A stretch of 64,000 nt of DNA. It comes from Atrichornis clamosus. Taxonomy: Eukaryota > Chordata > Aves > Passeriformes > Menuridae. Positions 13,431 through 64,000 of the stretch are shown piece by piece. Made by a program: the position numbers and the translations under genes. The notes below the pieces were generated by a model. It saw nothing but the letters and a program-made list of their open reading frames with translations, did not search any database and was not told the DNA's origin. How positions within the stretch are numbered: the stretch's first letter is position 1; the number at the start of each line of letters is the position of its first letter. Where the stretch lies: the NCBI GenBank assembly GCA_013400975.1, contig WBMZ01014181.1, forward strand, positions 1 to 64,000, read 5' to 3'.

Positions 13431-13436
13431 TTTATT
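13431..13436 (-). terminator. F13A1: Alternative proximal polyadenylation signal
   Basis: This is a second AATAAA on the minus strand, 85 bases before the preferred one. It is followed by TTTTGTGCTC, a weaker GT/T-rich element. It could give an alternative shorter 3' end. Confidence 0.3.
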
Positions 13437-15353
13437 AGAAGATGTAGACCTCGGTAAGACTGCTTGATTACTTAACAGAGATTGTCACCTTGCACTGACC
13501 ACACATTGTTCAGTCCCTTGAACCCCAGAGGGTTTGTATGGGAGACTTTGACACTGCAAAGCTTCTAGTGTGGTCACATAAGCTGTATAAAATGAGAGTG
13601 TGCCTGAAGTGAAAGCCCCCAGAAATCTGATTTTCCTGGATCCAGGGGTACTCCCTGAGCAAATGAGGTGGTATGAATTTTTGCTCTGTTCCCCAGACTT
13701 TAGTAAAAAGAGCAGACTGTGTTTCTCCTCTCTCAGGACTTGCTGGTTTTTACCAGCTGGTTGCAGGTTTTGCAGGAGGCAATGAGGGCAATGTGCAGCA
13801 GCAAGAGGAGCAGAAAGGAAGGCAACTCCCTTGCTGTTCGCTAGACCAGATGACACGGCCACATGCAGTACAATAAAGCCCTGGTGTTTACAGAGCAAGA
13901 GGTTCCTCTGAACTCCCTTAGAAGCTCAGCTGGCTGCCCTGAGCTGTTGGCACATGACGTGCTCTTACACACACATTGTGGCCAGTGCAGAGGAGCCGCT
14001 GCCGCTTGTGACACGCGCATCTTTGTCTCAAGGAAAAAGATTCCAAAGGGAATTTCAGGGAAGGTGAGAAATGAACACACACACTCCCCCCTGCTGCCCT
14101 AGCACAATGGGGTACATGGCTTAGGATGGAGCATGGACGTTACAGATTTGGAGCAGCTTCTGAGCCAGTAGGTCCTCAAGGGCAGAGACATGCCTTGGAA
14201 GGTCCCACTGCCCCTCACAGAAGAATATGCTGTGAGAAGGATAGGAAGCAGATCCAGCTCGTGGAGTTTCTGACTCAGGATACATCTTAATTCCTTTTCC
14301 AGATGAGCTTCTGTCCCTCTATATTCCTGGGGTGTCTCATGTAACAGGATATCGTTCTGCAGTAGCCATGACTCCTGGGAACTTTCAGGCACATTTTAAT
14401 CTTAATTCATACACTTATTTTTAGTCTAAACTCACCCCCAGCTCCAGTGCAGGATATTGTCTAGGCTTGTGGGACAGGCAGGAGAAGACCCGCAGGCTCC
14501 CTGCTCCATAATTTCCTTCACTCTATTTACCAGCCTGGACTGCTCTGGGGCAGCGAATACTCCCGATAGACATGTGAGAAATGGGTCTACAGGGTGGGTT
14601 CAGGAGAGAAAAAGAGGCAGAAAAGGGGAAGAGGAAGAGACAACACATTGTACACAAGACATATGACCAGGAAATGCAGGTTTGGTGTGATGAACTCTGA
14701 GGAGGGGAAGAAAAACTCTGTATTTTCCCCAAGCAAAGAAGGGGAACAGCACATCAACAGCAAATGGCATGGGATGCAAGAGGAAACAAGGCACTGAGAA
14801 TATTCTGGAGATAAAACATCCTGAGAGATGCTTCCAGCAAAGTGAGCTCTCCATGAACCAGAACATTATTAATTTGTTAGATAAAGGAGACCCTTTAGGT
14901 AGAAATACCTGTTTCTATTGCAGCCTCAACGATCTACCATAACGTTGTGTAATTCAGTCTGAGAATTTATAACACTGGGTTCTTTTTTTTCTTTCTTCCC
15001 TTTTCAGTGAAATACCAGGCCTTAATTAAAACTAAAGTTCAGATTACTTTGGCAAATGGAGCTTTTCAAATTCCCTTGCAGCAGTAATGCAAAAGACCAT
15101 AAATACAAGTGAACTACAGGAATAATATGACCTAGAATTGCCTTTAATTACATGTATCTAATTTTAAATCATTCACCATCCAGGTGTTTTTTCAAGCTCT
15201 CCCCAGTCATACCAATTAGTTTGCTTATCAAATTTTTTTCAGCACGAGGATGACTAAAGTAACAATAAGCAGATTTATACCTCTCCCTCAGCCACCCTCA
15301 TACCATGATATTTTGAAATATAGCTAAATGAGAGAAGAAAGCAACACCTTGGT

Positions 15354-54439
<39,086 letters not shown>

Positions 54440-54946
54440 CTGGAGAGACAAATGAAGAGGTTCACCTTGTTTTGAAGTTTTTTAATTTCCTGGTAGTCCT
54501 CTGTCCCTCTGTCTTATTTTCAATGGAGGTGGCAAGTTTTAGTGGGCAAAAATCACCTGCCTCCCTCATAACCTTGCACAGTGCCGGGTCACTTGGCAGC
54601 ACAGCCACATGAACACCTGCAACAGCTCCCCACAGGCAGCCTGTGCCCACACACCCACCCATCTCACTCCAACAAGCTTCAGTGTCGCTGGCTTGAGCAC
54701 TGCCAGGAGTGCAGTCCTGGCAGCAAGAGCAGGGGCTGTCCCAGGCTTTTCTTGCTCACAATCCTAGCGCAGAAAGCTACACTCCAGCTTGCTCCTTGCC
54801 TAAACTCCTTAAGAGTTTAGGTAAGAGTCCCATCGCCAGTTCAGGTGCACCCACCAACCTCATCACTAGTATGCAAGTGCCCTCTGGGGGAGGGCTAAAG
54901 AGCTATGGGGCTCTTTAGCAGAGCAGAACCTTGTTCTTCTCCCTGC

Positions 54947-55132
54947 AGTACTGCGCTGGCAAGCAGAGACCAAGCACTCTTTCATGAAGTCCACACGGAT
55001 GGAAAAAGAGTACTGCGCTGGCAAGCAGAGACCAAGCACTCTTTCATGAAGTCCACACGGATGGAAAAAGAGTACTGCGCTGGCAAGCAGAGACCAAGCA
55101 CTCTTTCATGAAGTCCACACGGATGGAAAAAA
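54947..55132. repeat. Triplicated 62-bp tandem repeat
   Basis: Three head-to-tail copies start at 54,947, 55,009 and 55,071. Each begins AGTACTGCGCTGGC and ends near GGATGGAAAAA. Copies 1 and 2 are identical over 62 bases; copy 3 differs only at its last base. As 62 is not a multiple of three, reading frames shift from copy to copy, which argues against coding. It lies about 500 bases upstream of exon 4 in intron 3. Confidence 0.95.
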
Positions 55133-55600
55133 CACAAGTGAGTCCACCTGCAGATATCCAGGGCTCAGTGCCCCCTAAACGTCCACTCCTCATGGACATA
55201 GCGGGAAACATCTCTGGATGCCCAGAATATATAAACCACCACATCTGGACTGAATCGTCAAACTTTCTCTGGCAAAAATGGGTCCCAAAGTATGACACAC
55301 CTCCAAAGTACCACATGTGATAGTCTGCTTCACAGCACAACAAATCACACCCCATAGGAGCTCATTTTACTCTGCCAACTGTAAAACCAGCTAGACGGAT
55401 AGGCTACATGTAAACATGTACACTGCCAGGATTCAAAGTTGTGTGAGGCTCCACCCTTTGAGACTGACGTAGAGCCAAACTATGTCTGGAAGCCAACCAG
55501 AAGTATAGACAGAAGAGACACTTGAGAGAAGGCTGAGTTCCTTATGTCATTCTCAAATCTATTCTTCATTTCATATTTTATGCTGAAAGTCAGACTCTTT

Positions 55601-55623
55601 AAAAAGAAAAAAAAAAAGAAAAG
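55601..55623. repeat. A-rich run
   Basis: A nearly pure A tract interrupted by G bases, in intron 3. No retroposed element was recognised beside it. Confidence 0.6.
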
Positions 55624-58600
55624 CAACCATGACAGACAGAGGGACAGGCTTCTATATTTTTCATTCCCACTATTTAAGAACTTCAAAATTAAACTCACAC
55701 GGGCGTTGATTTTCTTGCTTGCTTATTTTTATACTGTCGATGTAGAGATAATCCCAGATCTGAACACTGCTACATTTTGGGAAAGGACAACTCCAGCTTT
55801 GAATCTGAAGCTTGCAAGCTGCCACGACATTCATGTTTCTGAGAAATCTGGGGCTACTGTGCTTCATCCAAGAGATTATTCTGAGCACATGAATTTCCGT
55901 TTTGCAGATATTCAGGGCACATAGATAGCACACTTTGGCCTGTGGGCCAGGGATGCTGTAAGCCATGAAACTCTTTCAGATCAGTGAGGGACACAATGGA
56001 AGGAAAAGACCTACAGAAGAATAAAGGACTAGAATAAGAGCGCAAAATCAATAGAAAACACTAGAAGATAGAGCACTGGACACTTCAAATATAAATCATC
56101 AAAAGAAAGCCAGTCTAGAGAGAAGAGCCTATAGAGGTAACAGCATCTCAATTGAAATCTGGGAGCTGAACACATTCTCGTTCTTTGTAGTGCAACTGTG
56201 TATGACCCAGCTTGCCTCTACAGTTGATATTTTGCTTCTAGTTTAGACATAATCTTTTTCTAAAAAAAGCAGTCCTTGCAAACAAAGCAGCAGAGCAAAC
56301 CAAGTGGTTGAACTGATATCCTTGAAAACTGTTAGCAAGTGCTCCTTTTAAAAATACCTCCCTTACCTCCTTCAGAACGGTGGGAGGGGGAAGGGATTAC
56401 TATTTTAACATGGTTAGGAACTGACAGCCCTATCTTTGCTGGAAGCTGCATGTCGGTGCAGGAGCCTATTGGGGACAGGAGAAGCTGTGCTGTGGCGGTG
56501 TCTGCACCACCATGTCTGTGTATGCCACATGTACATGGGGAGACTGCAGAATCACTTCCCAGAAAATCTGCCTACAGGAACCAGATAGGATCTCAAAGAG
56601 GCCATGAAACCTTACCAAGACATCCTTAGGGGAGCACTGCCACTGGCACCTCTTAAGCAGGTTTGGCAAAGTACCAAGTCTCTGCTATTCTCACTTTTTC
56701 TGAAACCTCAACCCTCCATTTTCCTTTCCAAACACAGGTCTCTCCTGCAAGCAAAGCCACAAGATGTCCTAATATACCTGTTGCTTGACAAAGGAGCACC
56801 TCTAGTTGCTGTTGAGAAGTATGCAAGGTCCTTTCAGCCCAGAGCCCCACACAGTTGGTCCCACACAGTAAGAGGTCACTGCAAAATCTTGCTCACCCAT
56901 GGGAAGAAGGTGCTCTGGGGTAATGCCTGCATCCCAGCAGAGATGCCAGGGAGGGATATCCTAGAAGTCAGGATACTTTGTAGATGCTATAAATAGTAAA
57001 TGCAAGAGAACATTGCTTGTTTCTGACAGATGATTAGGATTTTGCTCTTGGTTGCATAAATCCTAAACCCACAAGGAAGCTCAGAAAGATGGGCAGGGCC
57101 TTCAAGAGCACAGTGAGAAATTTCCAATGTTTTCATTGAAGAGAGAACAGGTTCCCTAATCTTCTGAAACAAAACCCAAAATGCAAAAGGAAGAATAAGG
57201 GTTGTAAATGGAATAGAAAGGGAATCGTCAGGAGCTTGTGGAGCTGAATTGTAAGCACACATCCAGACATGTGACAGCATCAGCCACACCAGTCTCATAT
57301 ACACACATCTGTTGTCATGATACTACACTGCTATAAAGCTGAGTAACTTTGGCATTACATGCTAAGTTTGCTGGCAAAATAATCCTTACGTAGGTTCAGT
57401 AATACATTTACCAACTTTGTAGGGAAGTTCTCTCAGGATGGCTTGGTCATTTGACCTTTATCTACATCTTGAGCACACATTTCTGGCTGCAGTGGAAAAG
57501 CAGAGACAACTTTGGCTCATAGTTGGGATATCTGTAATGTTGGCCCTGTCTCAGAAGGAATAACATGCAGTGGTGATTTCATTCTCTGGCTTAGTTGCTA
57601 AGGAAGAAGATTCCATATTATCTAAAGACTCATTACCAAAAACATGTGAATGCCTGGCAGAGCACTCTTTGAAGGCTCTCTGGTGCTAACCCAACCCACA
57701 GAGAGGCAGGAGGGTGTTTGGGTGAATGTCAGGACCAGGACATGTAGACAAGATAAACTCTTTTTATGCTGACAGAAGGGTGCTGACAGTATGCCAGTAG
57801 CATCAGCTGGCTGAGGATCTCTCCGGCTCTGATTTGCTCCAGGAGTTGGCAGCCTGAACCATGCTCCACAGCCAGTTCATTGTGGTTGCCTCACTCCCCA
57901 GTGCTCACGTTTGCTTTGGGTGTAGGAGGCCCTGGCCCTCACACGAGGACATTTCACAGCCAATTGCTCTGTGGCAGACAAAGTTGTTGCGTGACATCAC
58001 ACTGTTGGGATGTCCCTGTCTGCTCACTCTAACAACACATGGAAATAGGGAAGTCCAGCCTGAAAACTCAGAAAGTCTGGAGATTGCTTCACTGGGTGAA
58101 CTTCTAATACGCTCCTTAGAAGATATCATGCACTGAATGGGATCTGCTGACTGTCCTGCCTCGGAAGCAGGAGAGGACAGGAGATAGCTCACAGTGACCC
58201 CCTTTCTTGGGCCTCCAGCTCTCTGCATTTCAGTCCTAGGTCCTGAGCCATGACACTGCCAGAAGACATTTTTACAGAAACCTCCCTTGCACAGAAGCTT
58301 TAATGGCACAAATAAATCTGTTTCTCCCAAGGCACAGTGCACAGGTCTGCAGCCCTTTGATACTTCTTTCTTATCCTTTCTTATCTCACATTGGCTTCTG
58401 TAGCTATCTGAGCTGGGTCCTAAAGCTTCTTCTCACTTCAGTTGCAGCTCAGCTCAGCTCTATACCTCTTGGGGTTTCCAGGCAGCCAGGAAAAGAGGAG
58501 CAAAATACCTGCTGTTGCTGTTAAAGGAGTTAAAAAATAAAATAAAAACACATGAGTAAAGATCTACATGGCAAAAGGCACCATGACTGAAGTGTGTGTG

Positions 58601-59094
58601 GACTTGTATGGGCTGTCCCCTGTCACACACAGACACTTTACAGGGGCAAAGAACAAAGTGCAGTGTTTGTTAAAGCTTGACAAAGTCTACTTATGTAGCA
58701 GAAGACAATGAGCCATCTAAAACACAGAACTGTGGCCCTGCACACATGCATTCAAAGTGAGTTATTCTCAACATATGCCTTAGCTCCTTAGCATGTCAGT
58801 TCTGGGCCCATCAGGCACGGAGGCAAGCTGTGTTAAATTCTGGGTAAAACTGCCACACCAGAGAGAGATTTACAGCAACAGAGAGAGGGTGATGGATAGG
58901 TACAGTGAGTTCAGCCGTCAAAACACGGGTGCTCCTCCTCCAGTTATCCAATTCTGCTGCTGTTCCTTACGAGTGACTAACAGGCACGGCTTGTTCAGAT
59001 GATCCTCCTCCTCCTCCTTCTCTGCCCAGTCCCTGGAAGCTCCTGTCTCTGCTTAGTTTAGTTCTCCCCTGATCCTCAGTGGCCATGCACACTG

Positions 59095-59109
59095 CTGTGT
59101 GTGTGTGTG
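59095..59109. repeat. Short TG repeat
   Basis: Seven TG units in intron 3. Confidence 0.6.
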
Positions 59110-62100
59110 CATTAAACAGGTCGTAAATGCCACCGCTGAGTTAGTGCCGTGCTGTTGGCACAGCCAGTGGAGGGACCGGCAGGTGCTCATGGATGCGTCC
59201 TACACAACTGAGTTTTCCCTACTTCCAGCAGGGAGGAGGGAAAGCTTAGTAGCACATAGATTCGAGATTTAGAGAGCTTCAGAGGACATTTTCTCGCTGA
59301 TGGAAGTGGGATACCTCAGAATAGAGGGTGGTGAACAAAGCTATTTCTCAGTAGTCTTTGTTTTTTTAGGAACCCTCCTTGGAAGACTGGCTTTTCAAGG
59401 AATCAGTTAATCTGTCTCCTTTGGGACATATATTATACACAGTAATTAACAGCTTTCCTATATATTCATTTGTTTTATCTAGATACACCCTTTCATACAA
59501 AGGATAAAAAATCTATTTCAATGCCATCCGTGGAAGTATAATAATTGTGACAGGTTGATAAATAAGTTTGAGCTGGGAGCCACAAGTGCAGTGGCTGTGT
59601 AGCAGAGGCACGCCTTTTTGTAATAAGCAGGCTGAAGATGGGTGTTAGCATACGGGAACCACGACAGGAAACAAAAAGGAAAACAAAGCAGAAAAAAACA
59701 GGAGAGGTACTCTAATAAAATTCCAAACAATCAAAACAAGCAAGAAGAAGAAACAACTTCTTGTTCTAAGCACTAGTCTCTAAATCACTGCTTTAACATC
59801 CCATCTGGGTTCCTCCGACCCTCAAATTCCATTGTCTTCAGAAGTGCTATATACAAAGTTGGAATTGTAGTAAACCCAAATGTCTTGAAAGAAGTTTTGC
59901 TCATGGCCCCAGTTACAAATCCTTAACATCTGGCCACTCCAGAATGTTTCCAGTACTTTACAATTGTAAAACACACATCAGAGTCATGCACCTCAGCTAG
60001 TAATACAACTGAAAAATACAGCTAGATTTTATGTGCCACTTGATGCTGCTGCAGCAGTGCAAAAAGGAGCAAAACAAAGATTGTTTGTGTGAAATACTGC
60101 ATTCATAGAGCACCTCCAGGGACTCCCTCCTCTCTGCTCCTCTGGGACCTGGCTGGGAATTCCAGAGGGGAGGAAAAAAATACCCCAATGGCTTTGTCAG
60201 AAAGTGAAGAGGTGTGTTGTTTGCTAAGAGCTGTCAAACAGGTCTCTTATCTGTTGGGAGCCAATCTCCAGGAAATGTGTTCCCCTGCTAACAGATTATT
60301 TTTTATTTTTTCTCGTACAAAATGGGACTCCCAAGTTTAAACCATCAGGTGTTTCTGTATCTCTGCTCAGTTTTTTGTAGTTCTTTGTGAAACAGGGATC
60401 TAGTAATTTAAAAAACTTGCAGTGTTGAGTTACGTACCAACACAGTTTGTCCTCTGCACCAGTAGGTTCTTTTGTATAGTGCCAACAAGGCTCCTAAAAA
60501 AATCAAGATCAAAAATTTTCCAAAAAGTAACTTTTATCCAGAGGCAGAACTCAGCTCGAACTCCTATCCCACGTGCTGGGGGATATTTCATGTTCCAGCA
60601 CCTCTGCTGGTTACAACCTGTCCTGCCCCGGAGCTGCTGAGGAGGACAAGTGACAGCAGGGGTATCAATACTTCCCACTAAGGCAGAATTACTGCCTGCC
60701 AAAATCATCAAAACCTCAATAATCCTGGAATAACGCCTGGCCCAACACTGCCAGGTAAACAGGGAAAGGCTATGGACACTATAGCACAATATGAAGAGCT
60801 CCACTGATTCTGGTGTGTGTATCCTGAACTGGACCCCAGGTTATTTAGTTGAATTCAGATATCCCTAGGACTGTAAGTGGGAATTTGGTGTCACCTAAAT
60901 AAGCCATATAGGATCAGTTCTAACATGTTCCTAGGTGCTTTGATGTGTTTGTAACTATCCCTCTGGAGCAGGCCTGGGAAGACTCTGGAAAAAGGAGCAG
61001 TAAGTCTCTCCTCTCAGCTCAGGCCAAAAGCCGACGATTTCTAGAAGCCTGAGGGGAGTATACGGACGGGTGCGTGGGTGTCCACACATGCACATGTGTG
61101 GAAAGGTGATAGTAGCCTGGGGGACTGGAATTTATGATCGTTCCAGAAGTATGTCAATGAATAAAACGTTCATAATAACATTTAGGGCTAGACCAATATA
61201 TATGGATTTATGAAGCCATTTAAGGAAAATACAAATAGACAACAATTTATGAAGATGTGGGGAAATACATCATTACAGTCAGGATGCACCGTATAAACTC
61301 ATCAGCTCCTCAAGGATTTACAGCCACGTACTGGAAACTGCGACTAAAAGCAAGAGTGAAGACTGTATGAGGCAATCTAATCACACATCTGCTTTTCAGA
61401 GAAATCCCTGCCAGTGCACCAGTGCCAGTGGAAACTTTGTAGCACTCACACCAAACTGGCTGCCCCAGGTGCAAGAACTGTGCTCAGCCAAGCTAAGCCT
61501 TGCATCATGAAAAGCTAAGAGGAGTGTGAACTATCCCCATCACCACAAAGGCAGGAGTCAGGAGAAATCAAGGTGGCTGAAGGAGTATGGTGGCTCCTCT
61601 GGGTTAACTGGGGCTCCAAGAAAACTGAAATTATTCCCACTGTGGGGAACTAGATGTAAGCACAGCATCTATATTTCTCTTGTGACTCTTTCATCTCAAC
61701 ACCAGACCAAGAAAATGAGTATCACCCAAGTGGTGATGCTCACCTTTCCTCTTGTAAAAGCCAGGAAGTGGGCAGCAAGGAAGGAAATATGTGGTGATGG
61801 AGCATCTCTCAAAACATAGGTACTGCGGCAGGGCTGTGATCCAGCACTAGAACTGGTATAAAATCCAATTACTCTTTATAAGTGGATATTTTTCCATGTG
61901 GATTTTTTGGCACATTCATTGTTTTCCATACTTTGGCAGGCAACTGTGGTCCTAATTTAATGAAGGATTATGTGCAAAACTGAATTATAATAATTCACAT
62001 GTTAGCATTTCAGTCAATTGCACTGATAATGACTCTACAGAAAACAGTTTGTTAAAGCAAGAAAAACTGCAGTCATAAGGAACTATCACAGAATATCTGT

Positions 62101-62130
62101 AAAAGTGACTTTCAAGAGACTGGGGTGAAT

Positions 62131-62170
62131 TATTTATATATTTACATACATATATATATATTTGTTTATA
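62131..62170. repeat. TA-rich simple repeat
   Basis: A tract of TATTTA and TATA units, about 40 bases, in intron 3. Confidence 0.6.
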
Positions 62171-62561
62171 CAATTTAACTCATGAATTCTAAACTCTGTG
62201 TGGACGGTGTTTAAATGGACTGTGGATTAAGTAAGATTGTTATTTAAGATTGTTCCGTGAGTGTTTCTGACCTAGTTTCATATGACACAAGAAACATTTG
62301 CACCAGGTACCATTGATTCATTATCAATTAGAAGGATTAACCAGTCTCTGCTTGCTTTACTTGCTTCATTAATCATCTTTTTAATGATGAAAAAGAAGCA
62401 AAAATTGGAGGAAAAAAAGAGGGAAAGTAAATTTTAGGGAATAACGGAAATAGAATGGTTCTGCGCACACCCACAGGATCAATCCATTACAATTGTCACA
62501 TTTTTCAGGATCAAAATTAGTCTTTAATGGATAAAAGTTTTGTGATGGATTAACGTCGATG

Positions 62562-62577
62562 CTGGGAAATTTCCCAG
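62562..62577. repeat. Perfect 16-bp palindrome, kappaB-like core
   Basis: CTGGGAAATTTCCCAG is its own reverse complement. The centre GGGAAATTTCCC resembles Rel/NF-kappaB binding sites. Whether it is bound is unknown; a palindrome of this size can occur by chance. Confidence 0.5.
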
Positions 62578-64000
62578 GGCTGGGAACTAATCATTTCTGA
62601 ATAGCTTCATACGGCACTGTTGTATAAACAGCCCCCACTGCAGGAAAAGCCCTGCAAAAAGAGACTTTGAGTTTTCTCAGCTCCAACTGAATTCCCTGGG
62701 AGCTAAGGCCAGCCATGCCTATAGAGTTTCTTTGTACCTTATGAGAGTAGAACCTTGATCCACTCAAAATAGTCTGCAGCTCTGGACAGCTAAAGTCCAT
62801 ATTGCTTGGGGCAACATCCATACTCTTGGAGATATTCAAAACCTGCTTCTAGGGCAAGGTCCAAAGTTGCTGGAGCAAGCTGGACCTGCTTTGAGCAAGG
62901 GCTGGAGATGACACCTCTGGAAGCCGCTTCATCCTAGGTTGTTCTATTCTGCAATTCTGTTGCACCATTTGAAATCTACTCTCAGGTACACAGTGCTCCT
63001 TGGAAAGGTCATTTTACAACAGCCTGTCAATATTTCTGTGTGTCCATCACTTTATTCTCTCAAACTCTGCACTTTCCTAGGAGATATACTCCTCTGAGTG
63101 CAAAAAGCTCCTCTGAGCTCAGGCTGCCTCCGCTGTAGGGCTGTTGTCTGAGTCGCTCCCTAGGGATAACTTCCGCCTGACAGTACCAAAAGAGAGGATT
63201 CACCTCCCCTGCCCTTGGTGTTCTTAAAGTCAGACCCTAGTCTATGGGAGAGGGCCAATAGAGGAAAAAAAATCCAGAAGAGGGTTCATCCCACTTTAAG
63301 ACAGCAGGGTTAGACTCTGCTTGGAGGTGCCTGCCTCCCTCTGCTGCTCACAGGCAGCCTGGGCAAGAGCTGTGGGACTGCTCTCAGGCAGCTGAGTGCC
63401 TGCTCTTCAGGAAGACAAAGAGAAAAAACTGGATGAGAATGGCCACATCTCCCTGTGACAAAACGTCTGAGAGCACAGCACTGAGTCTTTCAGCACTCAG
63501 TGCTCTTTCCTAAGCAAGAGAAATTTACTTTCTCTTCTCAGCATAAACATTGGACTTGATACTAAGAGGAGAAGTAGCAAGATTCAAGCAAATCATCTCA
63601 ATTTTCCTTTTCCATTGTGGAGTGATTTTGTTTTGCTTCCTGTTGTTAGCCTCTGAGAACACATATACTGCATTTTCACCACATGTTCGCAAAGAGAAAC
63701 ATTTGTAGAGGGCTGAGGGTTGACCAGTTCCTAGAAGAGGAGCTTGAACACCTCCCAGTTGAATCTTTGTGAGCTAAATTCCTTGTAGCAAGAGGGCAGT
63801 GGTGCTCACAGAAGCAGACACTTAAAAAGCAGGGCAATAGCACTGCACACTATTCTCTATCTGCAGCACTTTCCTGCAGCCAATTGTCAGCAACCGCACA
63901 TGGACACCAGTCCCATTTCACAGGAAAGACAGTAACAGTGAAGAGTGGTGGGGGGGTTGAATTCCACCACAGACTCAGACCTAACTCTAAAGGAATTATT

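Larger units (their letters stand above)
13330..15353 (-). other. F13A1: F13A1 3' untranslated region (approximate end)
   Basis: About 2 kb follow the stop codon without another conserved coding piece. Human F13A1 also has a long 3' UTR in its last exon. The end is inferred from an AATAAA at 13,351-13,346 followed by a GT-rich stretch between about 13,335 and 13,315, a typical cleavage arrangement. A 137-codon open frame on the same strand (13,898-13,485) falls inside this UTR and shows no recognisable protein similarity. The exact end is uncertain by at least 100 bases. Confidence 0.65.
54440..64000 (-). other. F13A1: F13A1 intron 3 (partial; upstream exons outside)
   Basis: The acceptor before exon 4 is CTCTCCAG. 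The next exon upstream should encode the beta-sandwich segment ending just before the Gly-Arg-Tyr-Pro junction, but nothing like it was found to the window end, so at least 9.5 kb is intron. It contains the triplicated 62-bp repeat, several simple repeats and a palindrome. No nested gene was recognised on either strand. Confidence 0.7.

Noticed and set aside
13485..13898. 137-codon minus-strand open frame
   Set aside because: It falls inside the inferred 3' UTR of F13A1, has overlapping plus-strand open frames and no recognisable motif.

Overview
The window looks like a piece of a vertebrate chromosome, most likely from a bird. The gene content is sparse, the introns are long, and the recognisable interspersed repeats are mostly CR1 LINE fragments at low density. 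The assignment to birds is an inference; a crocodilian or turtle is less likely but not excluded.

The only gene I can support with confidence is F13A1, coagulation factor XIII A subunit (a protein-glutamine gamma-glutamyltransferase). It lies on the minus strand. Twelve coding exons, equivalent to human exons 4-15, were reconstructed by hand. All introns with both ends in the window have GT-AG boundaries. The 622-residue reading frame has no stop, and it is colinear without gaps with human residues 107 onward as I recall that sequence. The Cys-His-Asp catalytic triad (human 314/373/396), Tyr560 that plugs the active site in the zymogen, and the main calcium-site residues are all present. Exons 1-3 (5' UTR, activation peptide, start of the beta-sandwich) are not in the window. 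Exon 4 begins at 54,439 and everything to its right up to 64,000 is read as intron 3. The last exon carries a 3' UTR of about 2 kb that probably ends near 13,320-13,335.

Layout: 1-13,320 is intergenic DNA downstream of F13A1. It holds a probable solo retroviral LTR near 6.35-6.55 kb, a possible small CR1 relic near 5.85 kb, and a short degraded stretch near 10 kb that weakly resembles AIG1/ADTRP-type membrane proteins. From 13,320 to 54,439 are the F13A1 exons and introns. Intron 8 holds a CR1 LINE (about 32.65-34.37 kb), preceded by what looks like a much older L1/Tx1-like reverse transcriptase relic, and an unexplained 108-codon open frame at 29.7-30.0 kb. Intron 7 holds a second CR1 piece and intron 4 a CR1 3' end. 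All three clear CR1 copies run antisense to F13A1. Intron 3 holds a nearly perfect triplicated 62-bp repeat close to exon 4.

I saw no bacterial-type systems, no CRISPR array and no convincing canonical tRNA or rRNA gene. No previously undescribed system is evident. The most useful leads are the unexplained intron 8 open frame, the L1/Tx1-like relic, the 62-bp tandem repeat, and the loss of the secondary thrombin site in an otherwise well-conserved factor XIII A.
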